The notes beneath the pieces are model-generated. The model was given only the letters and a program-made list of their open reading frames with translations. It had not been told where the DNA came from and did no database searches. Source: Streptomyces lacrimifluminis (lineage in GTDB: Bacteria; Actinomycetota; Actinomycetes; Streptomycetales; Streptomycetaceae). From it: 64,000 nt of DNA. The stretch covers positions 248,001 through 312,000 of the forward strand of contig NZ_BMMU01000002.1 of the NCBI RefSeq assembly GCF_014646095.1. The letters run 5' to 3'. Positions 15,892-24,961 of this stretch are shown here, in pieces. Within the stretch, counting starts at the first letter, position 1; each line of letters starts with the position of its first letter. Made by a program: the position numbers and the translations under genes.

Positions 15892-16497
15892 ATGAACGCC
15901 GCATCAGACGGCCGGGCCGGCCAGAGGCAGCGCGCCCTGGACGGACCGGACGGACAGCGGGCCGACGAAGCCCTCGACGGCTCACCCGACCTGCGCGACG
16001 GCGAACGCGAGGCGGCGCTCGCCCGCCTCTTCCACACCCACTACTCACGCCTGCTGCGGCTGGCGGTGCTGCTCGGCGCGGACAGTGACGCCGAGGACCT
16101 CGTCGCCGAGGCGTTCTGCCAACTGCACAGCCGCTGGGACCGGTTGCACGCCCCGGAGCGCGCCGCCGCCTACCTCCGGTCGACCGTTTGCAACCTCGTC
16201 CGGATGCGACTGCGCCATCTGACCGTCGTACGCCGCCACACCGCGTCACCCGTGGGCGACGTGGTCTCGGCGGAGCAGTCCGTGCTGCTGCGGGAGGACC
16301 AGCGCGCGGTGGTGGAGGCGCTGGGCGCACTCCCGGAGCGGCAGCGCGAGGCTCTGGTGCTGCGCTACTGGCTGGAGCTGCGCGAGTCGGCTATCGCCGA
16401 GACCATGGGCATCTCGAGCGGCGCGGTGAAGTCCCACGCCTCCCGCGGCATGGCCGCTCTCGCCCGGATCCTGAAGGAGCGCGCCGATGTCGTCTGA
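15892..16497 (+). CDS. ECF-type sigma factor (SigE-like subfamily)
   Basis: A 201-residue sigma-70-family protein with region 2 (LFHTHYSRLLRLAVLLGADS, then DAEDLVAEAFCQLHSRWDRL) and region 4 (ALPERQREALVLRYWLELRE, then ISSGAVKSHASRGMAAL). ATG 15892 has an AGAGGACC site. The stop overlaps by 11 nt the start (16487) of a downstream gene that is now broken, so a coupled partner, probably a membrane or anti-sigma protein, has been lost. Whether it regulates the polyketide genes or belongs to an older host locus is unknown. Confidence 0.88.
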   Translation: MNAASDGRAGQRQRALDGPDGQRADEALDGSPDLRDGEREAALARLFHTHYSRLLRLAVLLGADSDAEDLVAEAFCQLHSRWDRLHAPERAAAYLRSTVCNLVRMRLRHLTVVRRHTASPVGDVVSAEQSVLLREDQRAVVEALGALPERQREALVLRYWLELRESAIAETMGISSGAVKSHASRGMAALARILKERADVV

Positions 16498-16837
16498 GCC
16501 GGTTGCGGACAGTACCGAACGGCAGCTGCGCGACGCACCGGCCGGACTGGCGGACGCGGTCGAGGTGCGGGACGGTGCTTCCGCGGCGTCCACGACCGGT
16601 GCCGTCGGCGCTCCCGCCGCGTCCGGTCGCTCGCCGCGGCGCTGGTCGTGCGGGTGCCGGCCGCCGCGCCGGCGATCAGGGTGCGCGGACTGTCCGAGGC
16701 GCCACGGTGGGAGCTTCCGACCCGGGTGCAGGACGGCCGGCCCGACGGACCGTCGATCCGCGTCCGGTGGGTCGGCCCACCGCCCGGGCCCGTGCCGCGA
16801 CGCCCCCGCCGGCCGCGTCCGACGGGCGGCTCGCTGA
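16487..16837 (+). pseudogene. Broken gene coupled to the ECF sigma factor
   Basis: It begins MSSEPVADSTERQLRDAPAG at 16487, overlapping the sigma stop codon. This resembles the start of the membrane proteins often encoded directly after SigE-like factors (a short charged N-terminus before one transmembrane helix). After about 55 codons the expected helix is not formed; continuation is only seen in another frame (ALVVRVPAAAPAIRVRG). The reading frame then runs into low-complexity sequence. Interpreted as a frameshifted remnant. Confidence 0.5.
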
Positions 16838-16870
16838 GGGGCTGTCGACGCACCACTCCGCGACCGTTCG

Positions 16871-17461
16871 TCAGGCCAGTGAGCGGAACGCCCGGTCGAA
16901 GTACACCATGGGCTCGCCCTCACCCAGGCGGGCTCCGGTCACCCGGCCCACGATGATCACGTGGTCGCCGGCCGGGTACCGCTCGTGCACCGTGCAGTCC
17001 AGTACGCTGCGCGCGCCCTCGACTGCGGGCAGTCGGGCCGCGGTGAGCGTCAGGCCGCGGTCGGCGAACTTGTCGGCACTGCGGGTCGCGAACCGTGTGG
17101 CGAGCGCGCTGTGCTCCGGCCCCAGCACGCTCACCGCGAACCGGGCGCACCGCGTGAACGCCCCGTACGACTCGGCCGAGTCGGCCAGGCAGACCAGGAC
17201 CAGCGGTGGGGTGAGCGAGACCGAGCAGAACGAGCTGGCTGTGAAACCACGCGGCAACCCGTGTTCGTCCAGCGTCGTCGCCACCACGACACCGGCCGGG
17301 AAACGGGCCATCGCCGCCCGGAAGCTCGCGGCGTCGACCGTGCCCGCGTCGACCGTGCCCGCGTCGCGCGGACCCGGTGGGGGCGCCGGGGTCGCCCGTT
17401 CCGTGGTCGAGGCCGGTGCCGTGCCCGCGGCCTGCTCCCTGGTCGGAGCCCGATCCGTCAT
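16871..17461 (-). CDS. NAD(P)H:flavin oxidoreductase (ActVB/HpaC-like)
   Basis: The 196-residue protein has the short-chain flavin reductase domain: FRAAMARFPAGVVVATT, then GFTASSFCSVSLTPPLVLVC and the C-terminal HVIIVGRVTG. The N-terminal 45 residues are a low-complexity extension with a duplicated pentapeptide (GTVDAGTVDA, a 15-bp tandem repeat). ATG 17461 overlaps the stop of the upstream KAS III gene by ATGA, so the two are translationally coupled. It should supply reduced flavin to the acyl-CoA-dehydrogenase-fold oxygenase at 10698-11891, as ActVB does for ActVA-ORF5. Confidence 0.9.
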   Translation of the reverse strand: MTDRAPTREQAAGTAPASTTERATPAPPPGPRDAGTVDAGTVDAASFRAAMARFPAGVVVATTLDEHGLPRGFTASSFCSVSLTPPLVLVCLADSAESYGAFTRCARFAVSVLGPEHSALATRFATRSADKFADRGLTLTAARLPAVEGARSVLDCTVHERYPAGDHVIIVGRVTGARLGEGEPMVYFDRAFRSLA

Positions 17462-18495
17462 GGCAGCAGCACCACCTGGGCCGCGAAGTTGAGGCCGGCG
17501 CCGAAGCCCACGAGGAGCGCCGAGTCCCCGCCGCCCACCCGGCCCTCCGCGAGCAGCGCCTCCAGGGCGAGCGGCACGGACGCAGCCGAGGTGTTGCCGC
17601 TGCGCACCACGTCCCGGGCGATCTCCGTACGGTCGGTGAGACCGAGCCGCTCCGCCATCAGGTCGATCATCCGCAGGTTGGACTGGTGCGGCACGAAGGC
17701 CCCGAGGTCGGCCGGTTCGACCCCGGCCGCGCTCAGTGCCCGCCCGGCGGCGGGGCAGACGTCGTCCATGGCCCAGCGGAACACCCGCCGCCCGTCCATC
17801 TTCAGCCACGGCCGCCGCGCCGCCACGGGATCGGCGCAGTACTCGTCCCAGCCGGCCGACATCTTCAGCGAGTCGAAGTACCTGCCGTCCGCGCGCCGCA
17901 CGACCGGACCGATGCCCGGCGTCGGAGAGGGGCCGAGGACCGCGGCACCCGCCCCGTCGGCGAACAGGAAGGAGATCGTACGGTCCCGCGGGTCGACGAT
18001 GTCGGTCATCCGTTCGGCGCCCACGACCAGGACGTGCCGGGCGCTGCCCGCCCGCACCGCGTCGGCGCCCGCGGCCATGGCCTGGCAGAACCCGGCGCAG
18101 GCAGCCGAGAGGTCGAGCGCCGCCGCGCGGTCCGCGCCCAGCGCCGCCGCCACCTGGACGGCGAGCGGCGGCGTCTGCACCAGGTTCGAGGTGCTGGCGA
18201 GCAGCACCAGGTCGATGTCCTCGGGGGTCACCCCGGCGTGCGCGAGCGCCTTGCCCGCGGCGGCCACCGCCATCTGGGGAACGGTCTCGTCGGGCTCGGC
18301 GAAGCGGCGTTCACGGATGCCGCTGCGGGTCTCGATCCACTCCTCCGTGGAGTCGATGAGCGCGCACAGTTCGGCGTTCTTCACCACGCGCCGGGGCCGG
18401 TAGGCACCGATGCCGAGGATCCTGCTGTGCCCGCCGTCGGACGCGCGCAGCCGGGGTGGCCGGGCGACCGCACGCGGGCTGCTGGGCTGGGACAT
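17458..18495 (-). CDS. Beta-ketoacyl-ACP synthase III (FabH-like) for chain priming
   Basis: A 345-residue KAS III with all three catalytic residues: Cys133 in DLSAACAGF, His in FVPHQSNLRMID and Asn in RSGNTSAASVPL, plus the C-terminal LLVGFGAGLNFA. KAS III enzymes condense an acyl-CoA starter with malonyl-ACP. In bimodular type II PKS pathways such as R1128, frenolicin or benastatin the equivalent gene sets a non-acetate starter. ATG 18495 has a GAGGGGAG site. It is divergent from the first ACP and coupled to the flavin reductase. The starter acyl group cannot be deduced. Confidence 0.92.
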   Translation of the reverse strand: MSQPSSPRAVARPPRLRASDGGHSRILGIGAYRPRRVVKNAELCALIDSTEEWIETRSGIRERRFAEPDETVPQMAVAAAGKALAHAGVTPEDIDLVLLASTSNLVQTPPLAVQVAAALGADRAAALDLSAACAGFCQAMAAGADAVRAGSARHVLVVGAERMTDIVDPRDRTISFLFADGAGAAVLGPSPTPGIGPVVRRADGRYFDSLKMSAGWDEYCADPVAARRPWLKMDGRRVFRWAMDDVCPAAGRALSAAGVEPADLGAFVPHQSNLRMIDLMAERLGLTDRTEIARDVVRSGNTSAASVPLALEALLAEGRVGGGDSALLVGFGAGLNFAAQVVLLP

Positions 18496-18718
18496 CCAGA
18501 ACTCCCCTCGTTCCGTGCTCTTTTCGTGCCGGACTTGGCATCCCCGCCAGCTTCCGGGCCGGCTCTGGAGGCGCGGTCGAGGACCGTCGGGGGACGCGGC
18601 GTCCTGGCCGTGGAGCCGGCTTCGAGCACACCTCCAGCCCGGGACCTCACGGTGGCAGCGACCTGTCGTACGTCCGGGTGACATCACCCGGCGCGAAACC
18701 CACGCGAAAGGAAGGCCC

Positions 18719-18973
18719 ATGGCCGGCTTCACCCTCACCGAGTTCCGCAAGATCGTCGAGGCGTGCTACGAGGGCGCGGACGCCGAGGCGCTGGACGGCT
18801 CCGCCCTGAACACCGATTTCTCCGACCTGGGCTACGACTCGATCGTCATGTACGAGATCGCCATGCGCATCCAGGACGACTTCCCGGTCACCATCCCCGA
18901 CGAGAGGCTCGACGACCTGCGTACCCCGGCCGCGATGATCGCGTTCGTGGACGCCCAGGTGAAGGTCGCCTGA
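18719..18973 (+). CDS. Acyl carrier protein 1 (probable priming ACP)
   Basis: An 84-residue ACP with the phosphopantetheine site DLGYDSI (Ser41) and the usual four-helix pattern. ATG 18719 follows GAAAGGAAGG. It is separated from the minimal PKS and stands between KAS III and the discrete acyltransferase, which points to a role in the initiation module, while the second ACP (22868) directly follows the KS-CLF pair. Its role is inferred from gene order and analogy. Confidence 0.92.
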   Translation: MAGFTLTEFRKIVEACYEGADAEALDGSALNTDFSDLGYDSIVMYEIAMRIQDDFPVTIPDERLDDLRTPAAMIAFVDAQVKVA

Positions 18974-19024
18974 CAGTGAGTCCGGGCCGGGCGCTCGCCG
19001 GACTCGGCCGGGCCCGGCCTCGCG

Positions 19025-20029
19025 TCAGGCGAGCAGGCCCTCGCCCGCCAGCCGCTCCCGGGCCGCGTCGAGCGTCTCCTCGTCCTCGACCGTCCCGGCG
19101 GTGCGCCCCGGAAGCAGCGGTACGACCACGCAGGTTCCGGAGCGCACCGCGGGATGGCGCCGGGCCGGTGCCGACAGGCTGCGGTCCGCGGAGGCGTCGA
19201 GCAGCACCAGCCCGGGACCCCGCGCGTGCGCGTCGAGAAGTGCGCGCAGGGCGGGCCAGTACAGTACCGGCAGGGCCAACTGACCGGCCCAGAAGGCTGG
19301 TTCGCGCGCCTGCCGCTCGTCGACCGGGCGGGCTGTGCGAGCCGACCACAGTTCCGTGCGCGGCGGCAGCAGTCGTACGCGGGCGACGTATTTCTCGAAC
19401 CGCGCGGCGGCCGGGCGCATCTCGGGGCTGTGGAACGCGTGCCCCGAGCGCAGCGGCCGTACCACCACCCCGGCGGCCCGCAGCCGCGCCTCCGCCCGGG
19501 CGAGCGCCTCGACGGGTCCGGCGAGCACGGTCTGCCGGGGCCCGTTGACCGCGGCGACGGCCGCCCTGCCGTCCGGGAGACCCGCCAGCAGCCCGGTGAC
19601 CTGCTCCAGCGCGGCGGCCGCCGCCAGCATGCCGCCGCCGCCCGTACCAGTCAGGGCGTGCGAGCGGGCGGCCAGCAAAGTGGCGGCGGCGCGCTCGTCG
19701 AAGACACCGGCGAGGCAGGCGGCGGCGAGTTCGCCCGCGCTGTGGCCGAGCAGGACGCCGGGGCCCGCGTTCCAGGACCGTACGACCCGGCCCAGCGCGT
19801 GGCCGACCGCGAACAGCAGTGGCTGGGCGACCAGTGCGTCGTCCAGGACGGGATTCGGCGCGGGGCGCAGCCACTGGGCGCGAAGCTTCCCGCCCTCCGT
19901 TCCGAGCGCGGTGAGGAACGCGTCCATGTGCGCGGCGAACACGGAACCGGGCCGGTACAGACCGGCGGCCATGCGCTCCCGCTGCGCTCCCTGACCGGGC
20001 AGCAGCAGTGCGACTCGGCGGTGTTCCAC
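19025..20029 (-). CDS. Discrete acyltransferase (malonyl-CoA:ACP type)
   Basis: The 334-residue protein carries the AT signatures LLLPGQGAQ at the N-terminus, active-site Ser97 in [12 protein letters not shown] and HAFHSPEM, whose His-Ala-Phe-His form is typical of malonyl-specific domains. GTG 20029 is preceded by AGGAGGACTTGAG. Stand-alone ATs are uncommon in type II clusters and occur mainly where a dedicated initiation module exists (ZhuC in R1128); ZhuC-type enzymes can also edit wrong acetyl starters. It is divergent from the KS-alpha gene. Confidence 0.9.
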   Translation of the reverse strand: MEHRRVALLLPGQGAQRERMAAGLYRPGSVFAAHMDAFLTALGTEGGKLRAQWLRPAPNPVLDDALVAQPLLFAVGHALGRVVRSWNAGPGVLLGHSAGELAAACLAGVFDERAAATLLAARSHALTGTGGGGMLAAAAALEQVTGLLAGLPDGRAAVAAVNGPRQTVLAGPVEALARAEARLRAAGVVVRPLRSGHAFHSPEMRPAAARFEKYVARVRLLPPRTELWSARTARPVDERQAREPAFWAGQLALPVLYWPALRALLDAHARGPGLVLLDASADRSLSAPARRHPAVRSGTCVVVPLLPGRTAGTVEDEETLDAARERLAGEGLLA

Positions 20030-20238
20030 CTCAAGTCCTCCTGTACGGACGCGGATGCGGTGTCCTTCGCGACCCTGGCGCGAGGCGCTCGGCCCGGGGT
20101 CGAGCCGCCATGGAAACCCCGGGCCGCGCCCACGCCAGCGGGTCACGCTCGGTTCTCCAGCAGTCCTGGAGGCCCCCCGCACAGACTCGGCCAAGAACGG
20201 TCCCTGTTGTCAGTCCCTGTGATCAGAGAGGTTCTCCA

Positions 20239-21519
20239 GTGAACCGAAGTGTCGCCATCACCGGTATCGGTGTCGTCGCGCCCGGCGGGATCGGCCGGAA
20301 GTCGTTCTGGGACCTGCTCATGTCGGGCCGGACCGCCACCCGCACGATCTCGATGTTCGACCCGTCCCGATTCCGCTCACAGATCGCCGCCGAGGTGGAC
20401 TTCGTCCCGGAGCGGTACGGTCTCACGCCCCGCGAGGCGCGCCGGCTCGACCGGGCCGCCCAGTTCGCGGTGGTCTCCACCCGCGAGTGCCTGACGGACA
20501 GCGGGCTGGAGTTCGCCGAACTCGATCCGCACCGCATCGGCGTGAGCGTCGGTAGCGCCGTGGGCGGCACGACCACGCTGGAGCAGGAGTACCTGGTGCT
20601 GAGCGACAGCGGCCGACAATGGGAGGTGGACGGCTCCTACATGTCGCCGCACCTGTTCGACGCGTTCGTGCCCAGCTCGCTCGCCGCCGAGGTCGCGGCC
20701 GTCGCCGGCGCCGAGGGCCCGGCCACGGTGATCTCCACGGGCTGCACCTCCGGTCTCGACTGCCTGGGCTACGCCCGCGACCTGATCGCGGAGGGCAGCG
20801 CCGACGTGATGCTGGCGGGCGCCACCGACGCGCCGATCTCGCCGATCGCGGTCGCCTGCTTCGACGCGGTGAAGGCGACCTCGCCGAGCAACGACGATCC
20901 GGGCACCGCGTCCCGCCCCTTCGACCGCACCCGCAACGGCTTCGTGATCGCCGAGGGCGCCGCGATGTTCGTCCTGGAGGAGCTGGAGCACGCCCGCGCA
21001 CGCGGCGCCCACGTCTACGGGGTCATCTCGGGCTACGCCACCCGCTGCAACGCGTACCACATGACGGGGCTCAAGGCCGACGGCCGGGAGATGGCCGAGG
21101 CGATCCGCCGCTCCCTGGCGGAGGCCCGGCTCGCCCCGGAGCGGGTCGACTACGTCAACGCCCACGGCTCGGGTACCAAGCAGAACGACCGGCACGAGAC
21201 CAACGCCTTCAAGGACGCGCTGGGCGAGCACGCCTACCGGGTGCCGGTCAGCTCCATCAAGTCCATGATCGGCCACTCGCTGGGCGCCATCGGCTCGATC
21301 GAGATCGCGGCCTGCGCGCTGGGCATGGAGTTCGGGGCGGTGCCGCCGACCGCGAACCTGCACGAACCCGACCCCGAGTGCGACCTCGACTACGTGCCCC
21401 TGGAGGCCCGCCCTGCCCGCCTGGACACCGTCCTCAGCGTCGGCAGCGGCTTCGGCGGCTTCCAGAGCGCGATGATCCTCACCCGGGACGCGGGTACGAC
21501 CCGGAGGGCCGCCGCGTGA
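20239..21519 (+). CDS. Type II PKS ketosynthase alpha subunit
   Basis: A 426-residue ketosynthase with active-site Cys169 in STGCTSGLD, the first His in [11 protein letters not shown] and Lys/His in [16 protein letters not shown]. It performs the decarboxylative Claisen condensations of the poly-beta-ketone chain with the CLF partner. GTG 20239 is chosen because it gives the canonical start ([16 protein letters not shown]). The stop overlaps the CLF start by GTGA, the coupling typical of KS-CLF pairs. Divergent from the acyltransferase gene over 209 bp. Confidence 0.95.
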   Translation: MNRSVAITGIGVVAPGGIGRKSFWDLLMSGRTATRTISMFDPSRFRSQIAAEVDFVPERYGLTPREARRLDRAAQFAVVSTRECLTDSGLEFAELDPHRIGVSVGSAVGGTTTLEQEYLVLSDSGRQWEVDGSYMSPHLFDAFVPSSLAAEVAAVAGAEGPATVISTGCTSGLDCLGYARDLIAEGSADVMLAGATDAPISPIAVACFDAVKATSPSNDDPGTASRPFDRTRNGFVIAEGAAMFVLEELEHARARGAHVYGVISGYATRCNAYHMTGLKADGREMAEAIRRSLAEARLAPERVDYVNAHGSGTKQNDRHETNAFKDALGEHAYRVPVSSIKSMIGHSLGAIGSIEIAACALGMEFGAVPPTANLHEPDPECDLDYVPLEARPARLDTVLSVGSGFGGFQSAMILTRDAGTTRRAAA

Positions 21520-22832
21520 CGGCGCCAACCACCGCCCCGGGCACTCCCGGGACCTCGTCCTCGACGGCCGTCATCACCGGCATCGGCGTCGCCGCGCCCA
21601 ACGGCCTCGGCACCGAGGCCTGGTGGGCGGCGACCCTGCGTGGTGAGAACGGCATCCGACGGGTGGAGGCGTACGACGCGAGCGCCTACCCGTCCTCGCT
21701 CGCCGGTCTGATCATCGGATTCGATGCCGCCGGACACCTGCCGGGGCGGCTGCTGCCGCAGACCGACCGGTGCACGCGGCTCGCCCTGACCGCCGCGGAC
21801 TGGGCGCTGGCGGACTCCGGCGCCGACCCGGCCGCACTGCCCGAGTACGCCACGGGTGTAGTCACCTCCAGCGCCACCGGCGGTTTCGAGTTCACCCACC
21901 GCGAGGCGCGCAAGCTGTGGACGCGGGGGCCACAGCACGTCAGCGTCTACGAGTCGTTCGCCTGGTTCTACGCCGCCAACTCCGGCCAGATCTCCATCCG
22001 GCACGGCATCCGCGGCGCCAGCGGTGTCTTCGTCGCCGAGCAGGCGGGCGGCCTGGACGCCATCGGTCACGCCAGGAGGACGCTCCGCAAGGGCAGTTCG
22101 CTCGTGGTCACCGGCGGCGTCGAGTCGGCCTTGGACCCCTGGGGGTTCGTCTCGCACATCGCCGGCGGCCGTGTCTCGCGCCGCACCGAGGCCGACCGCG
22201 CCTACCTGCCCTTCGACAAGGACGCCTCGGGCCATGTCCCCGGCGAGGGCGGCGCGATGCTCGTCCTGGAGGACATGTCGGCCGCCGTGCGCCGTCAGGC
22301 GCCCCGTGTCTACGGGGAGTTGGCCGGTTACGCCGCCACCTTCGACCCGCCGCCCGGCTCCGGCCGTCCGCCGGGCCTGGAGCGCGCCGCCCGGCTCGCC
22401 CTCGCCGACGCTGGACTCGCCCCCGGCGATGTGGACGCCGTGTTCGCCGACGCGGCCGCCGTGCCCGCGCTGGATGACGCCGAGGCCGCCGCCGTCGAGG
22501 CACTGTTCGGCCCGTACGGAGTGCCGGTGAGCGTGCCCAAGACCCTCACCGGGCGGCTGATGGGCGGCGCCGGGCCGCTCGACGTCGTCGCCGCCCTGTT
22601 GTCGATCCGCGACGGCGTGCTGCCCCCGGTCGCCCACGTGGACCGGCCCGTTCCGCATCATCGCCTCGACCTGGTGCGCGGCGAGCCACGTCCGGCCCGG
22701 GTGCGCCACGCCCTCGTGCTCGCCCGCGGTCACGGCGGTTTCAACGCCGCGGCCGTCGTCAGCGGCGCGCCCGACCTGCCCTCCGCCGCGGCCGACCCGT
22801 CCGCCACCTTCCCCCCCGTCCCTGACCCGTAA
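21516..22832 (+). CDS. Chain length factor (ketosynthase beta subunit)
   Basis: A 438-residue KS homologue in which the active-site Cys is replaced by Gln ([10 protein letters not shown]), the hallmark of CLFs. It pairs with KS-alpha to form the heterodimer that sets chain length and decarboxylates malonyl-ACP to prime. GTG 21516 overlaps the KS-alpha stop. An N-terminal extension of about 17 residues ([15 protein letters not shown]) precedes the fold, and the C-terminal 15 residues are Pro-rich. Chain length cannot be fixed from the sequence by eye. Confidence 0.95.
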   Translation: MTAPTTAPGTPGTSSSTAVITGIGVAAPNGLGTEAWWAATLRGENGIRRVEAYDASAYPSSLAGLIIGFDAAGHLPGRLLPQTDRCTRLALTAADWALADSGADPAALPEYATGVVTSSATGGFEFTHREARKLWTRGPQHVSVYESFAWFYAANSGQISIRHGIRGASGVFVAEQAGGLDAIGHARRTLRKGSSLVVTGGVESALDPWGFVSHIAGGRVSRRTEADRAYLPFDKDASGHVPGEGGAMLVLEDMSAAVRRQAPRVYGELAGYAATFDPPPGSGRPPGLERAARLALADAGLAPGDVDAVFADAAAVPALDDAEAAAVEALFGPYGVPVSVPKTLTGRLMGGAGPLDVVAALLSIRDGVLPPVAHVDRPVPHHRLDLVRGEPRPARVRHALVLARGHGGFNAAAVVSGAPDLPSAAADPSATFPPVPDP

Positions 22833-22867
22833 CCGAACCGAACCGAACCGACCGGAAGGCCACCAGC

Positions 22868-23125
22868 ATGCCTCGGATGACCCTCGACGACCTGAAGCTG
22901 ATCCTCGACGAGTGCGCGGGCGAGGACGAGCGCACCGACTTCGGCAGCGATCTCCTCGACACCTCGTTCACCGACCTCGGCTACGACTCGCTCGCCCTGC
23001 TGGAGACAGCGGCGACGACCACCCTGCGCTTCGGCGTGGAGCTGGCGGACGAGGCGGTGACCGACGCGGAGACCCCCCGGCAGTTCCTGGACCTCGTCAA
23101 CACGGCGCTGGTGAAGGTGGCTTGA
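22868..23125 (+). CDS. Acyl carrier protein 2 (extender ACP of the minimal PKS)
   Basis: An 85-residue ACP with the phosphopantetheine site DLGYDSLALLE (Ser41). It follows the CLF by 35 bp and precedes the ketoreductase start by 2 bp, completing the canonical KS-CLF-ACP minimal PKS. The GAACCGAACC-type run before it (22832-22853) is a short CCGAA repeat with no evident function. Confidence 0.95.
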   Translation: MPRMTLDDLKLILDECAGEDERTDFGSDLLDTSFTDLGYDSLALLETAATTTLRFGVELADEAVTDAETPRQFLDLVNTALVKVA

Positions 23126-23127
23126 CG

Positions 23128-23940
23128 ATGACCGCCACCCGAACAGCCACCACCGCCGAAGCCCCCGACCGCGGCCCCGCCCTGATCACCGGTGCCACCC
23201 GCGGCATCGGCCGCGCCGCCGCCACCGAGCTCGCCGAGCGCGGCCACCCGGTCTTCCTGTGCGCGCGGGACGCCTCGGACGTGGCCGCAGCGGTCAAGGA
23301 ACTGCGCGACCAGGGCCACATCGCCGACGGCACCGCCTGCGACGTCACCTCCGTCGAGGACGTACGCCGCTGGATGGCCGCCGCAGTCGACACCTTCGGA
23401 CCAGCCGGCGTACTGGTGAACAACGCGGGGCGCAGCGGCGGCGGCGTGACCGCCGAGATCTCCGACCAACTGTGGCTCGACGTCATCAACACCAACCTCA
23501 CCAGTGTCTTCCTGGTGACGCGAGCGGTCCTGACCACGGGCGGCATGCGGGAGCGCGGGCACGGCCGGATCGTCAGCGTGGCCTCCACCGCCGGCAAACA
23601 GGGCGTGGTTCTGGGCGCCCCGTACTCCGCGTCCAAGCACGGCGTCGTCGGCTTCACCAAGGCACTCGGCCTGGAGCTCGCCAAGACCGGCATCACCGTC
23701 AACGCGGTCTGCCCCGGCTATGTCGAGACGCCCATGGCGGGCACCGTCCGGCGCGGCTACGCGGAGCTGTGGGGCGTGCCCGAGGACGAGGTGCTGGAGC
23801 GGTTCAACGCGAAGATCCCACTCGGCCGCTACACCACGCCGGAGGAGGTGGCGGCGTTCATCGGCTTCCTCTCCTCCGACCGCGCGGCCGCGATCACCGC
23901 GCAGGCCCTCAATGTCTGCGGCGGCCTCGGCAACTACTGA
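23128..23940 (+). CDS. Ketoreductase (ActIII-like, SDR)
   Basis: A 270-residue short-chain reductase with the NADPH motif TGATRGIG, NNAG, catalytic Ser (VSVASTAGKQG) and YSASKHG, and the ActIII-type tail (CPGYVETPMAGTVRRGYAEL). ActIII enzymes reduce the C-9 carbonyl of the nascent polyketide after the first ring closure. The gene lies immediately downstream of ACP 2 and is translated with it. Confidence 0.95.
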   Translation: MTATRTATTAEAPDRGPALITGATRGIGRAAATELAERGHPVFLCARDASDVAAAVKELRDQGHIADGTACDVTSVEDVRRWMAAAVDTFGPAGVLVNNAGRSGGGVTAEISDQLWLDVINTNLTSVFLVTRAVLTTGGMRERGHGRIVSVASTAGKQGVVLGAPYSASKHGVVGFTKALGLELAKTGITVNAVCPGYVETPMAGTVRRGYAELWGVPEDEVLERFNAKIPLGRYTTPEEVAAFIGFLSSDRAAAITAQALNVCGGLGNY

Positions 23941-23977
23941 CCCACCGCCCGAAGCACCCCGAACGAAAGGACCGGCT

Positions 23978-24961
23978 GTGACCAGCACCCCCGCACGCTC
24001 CGCGGAGCACACCGCGGTGCTCCACGCGCCCCCGGAGCGCGCCTACCGCCTGATCGCCGACGTCACCCACTGGCCGCTGCTGTTCCCGCCCTGCGTCGGC
24101 GCCCGCCTCCTCGAGAGCGGCCCGGACTTCCAGCGCATCCGGCTGTGGGCCGTGGTCGGCACCGAGGTGCGCAGTTGGACCTCGCTGCGCGAACTCGACG
24201 ACCGAGCGCTACGCATCGGCTTCCGGCAGGAGGTACCGAGTCCGCCGGTCACCTCGATGGGCGGCCACTGGCAGTTCACGGCCGATCCCGGCGCCCCCGG
24301 AACGACCCGGCTGGTACTCGGCCACACCTGGTCGACGGCGGGTTCCGACACGGATGCGGACCGGATCGCCGCCGCCCTCGACCACAACAGCGACAACGAG
24401 ATCCGCGCGGTCAAGTCCTGGGCGGAGCGCCCCGAGGACCCGTCCCAGCTGCTGTTCTCCTTCACCGACCGGGTGTTCCTGGCCGGTGAGCGACGCGATG
24501 TGTACGACTTCCTGTACCGCGCCGACCTGTGGCCCGAGCGTCTCGCCCACGTGGTGCACACCGACGTGGAGACCGCGGTTCAGTCCCCCGCGAGCGCGGG
24601 CGCGGACGTCCAGACGCTGGACATGGAGACTCTGGGCCCGGACGGGTCCACGCACACCACTCAGTCGATACGGCTGTGCTTCCCGGGCGAGCGGATCCTC
24701 TACAAGCAGACGACCGTGCCGCACGGCCTGCTCGCCCACAGCGGCGAGTGGCTGCTGACCGAGGCCTCGGACGGCACCCACGTCATCGCCCGGCACGACG
24801 TGGCCCTCGACCCGTCGGCCCTCGTCGAACTCCTCGGCCCCGGCGCGGACCTGGCCGACGCCCGCCGACAGGTCCGCGCCTCCCTCGGCGGCAACAGCCT
24901 GCGCACCCTGGATCAGGCTCGGCTGCACGTCGCGGGCGCCGCGCGGGAGGGCGCCGTATGA
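23978..24961 (+). CDS. Two-domain aromatase/cyclase (ActVII/TcmN-like)
   Basis: A 327-residue protein made of two START/Bet v1-like halves: residues about 5-150 (HTAVLHAPPERAYRLIADVT) and about 160-320 (VFLAGERRDVYDFLYRADLW). Didomain aromatase/cyclases dehydrate and aromatise the first ring of C-9-reduced polyketides, matching the ketoreductase next door. GTG 23978 has a GAAAGGA site, and the stop overlaps the next gene by ATGA. Confidence 0.93.
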   Translation: MTSTPARSAEHTAVLHAPPERAYRLIADVTHWPLLFPPCVGARLLESGPDFQRIRLWAVVGTEVRSWTSLRELDDRALRIGFRQEVPSPPVTSMGGHWQFTADPGAPGTTRLVLGHTWSTAGSDTDADRIAAALDHNSDNEIRAVKSWAERPEDPSQLLFSFTDRVFLAGERRDVYDFLYRADLWPERLAHVVHTDVETAVQSPASAGADVQTLDMETLGPDGSTHTTQSIRLCFPGERILYKQTTVPHGLLAHSGEWLLTEASDGTHVIARHDVALDPSALVELLGPGADLADARRQVRASLGGNSLRTLDQARLHVAGAAREGAV

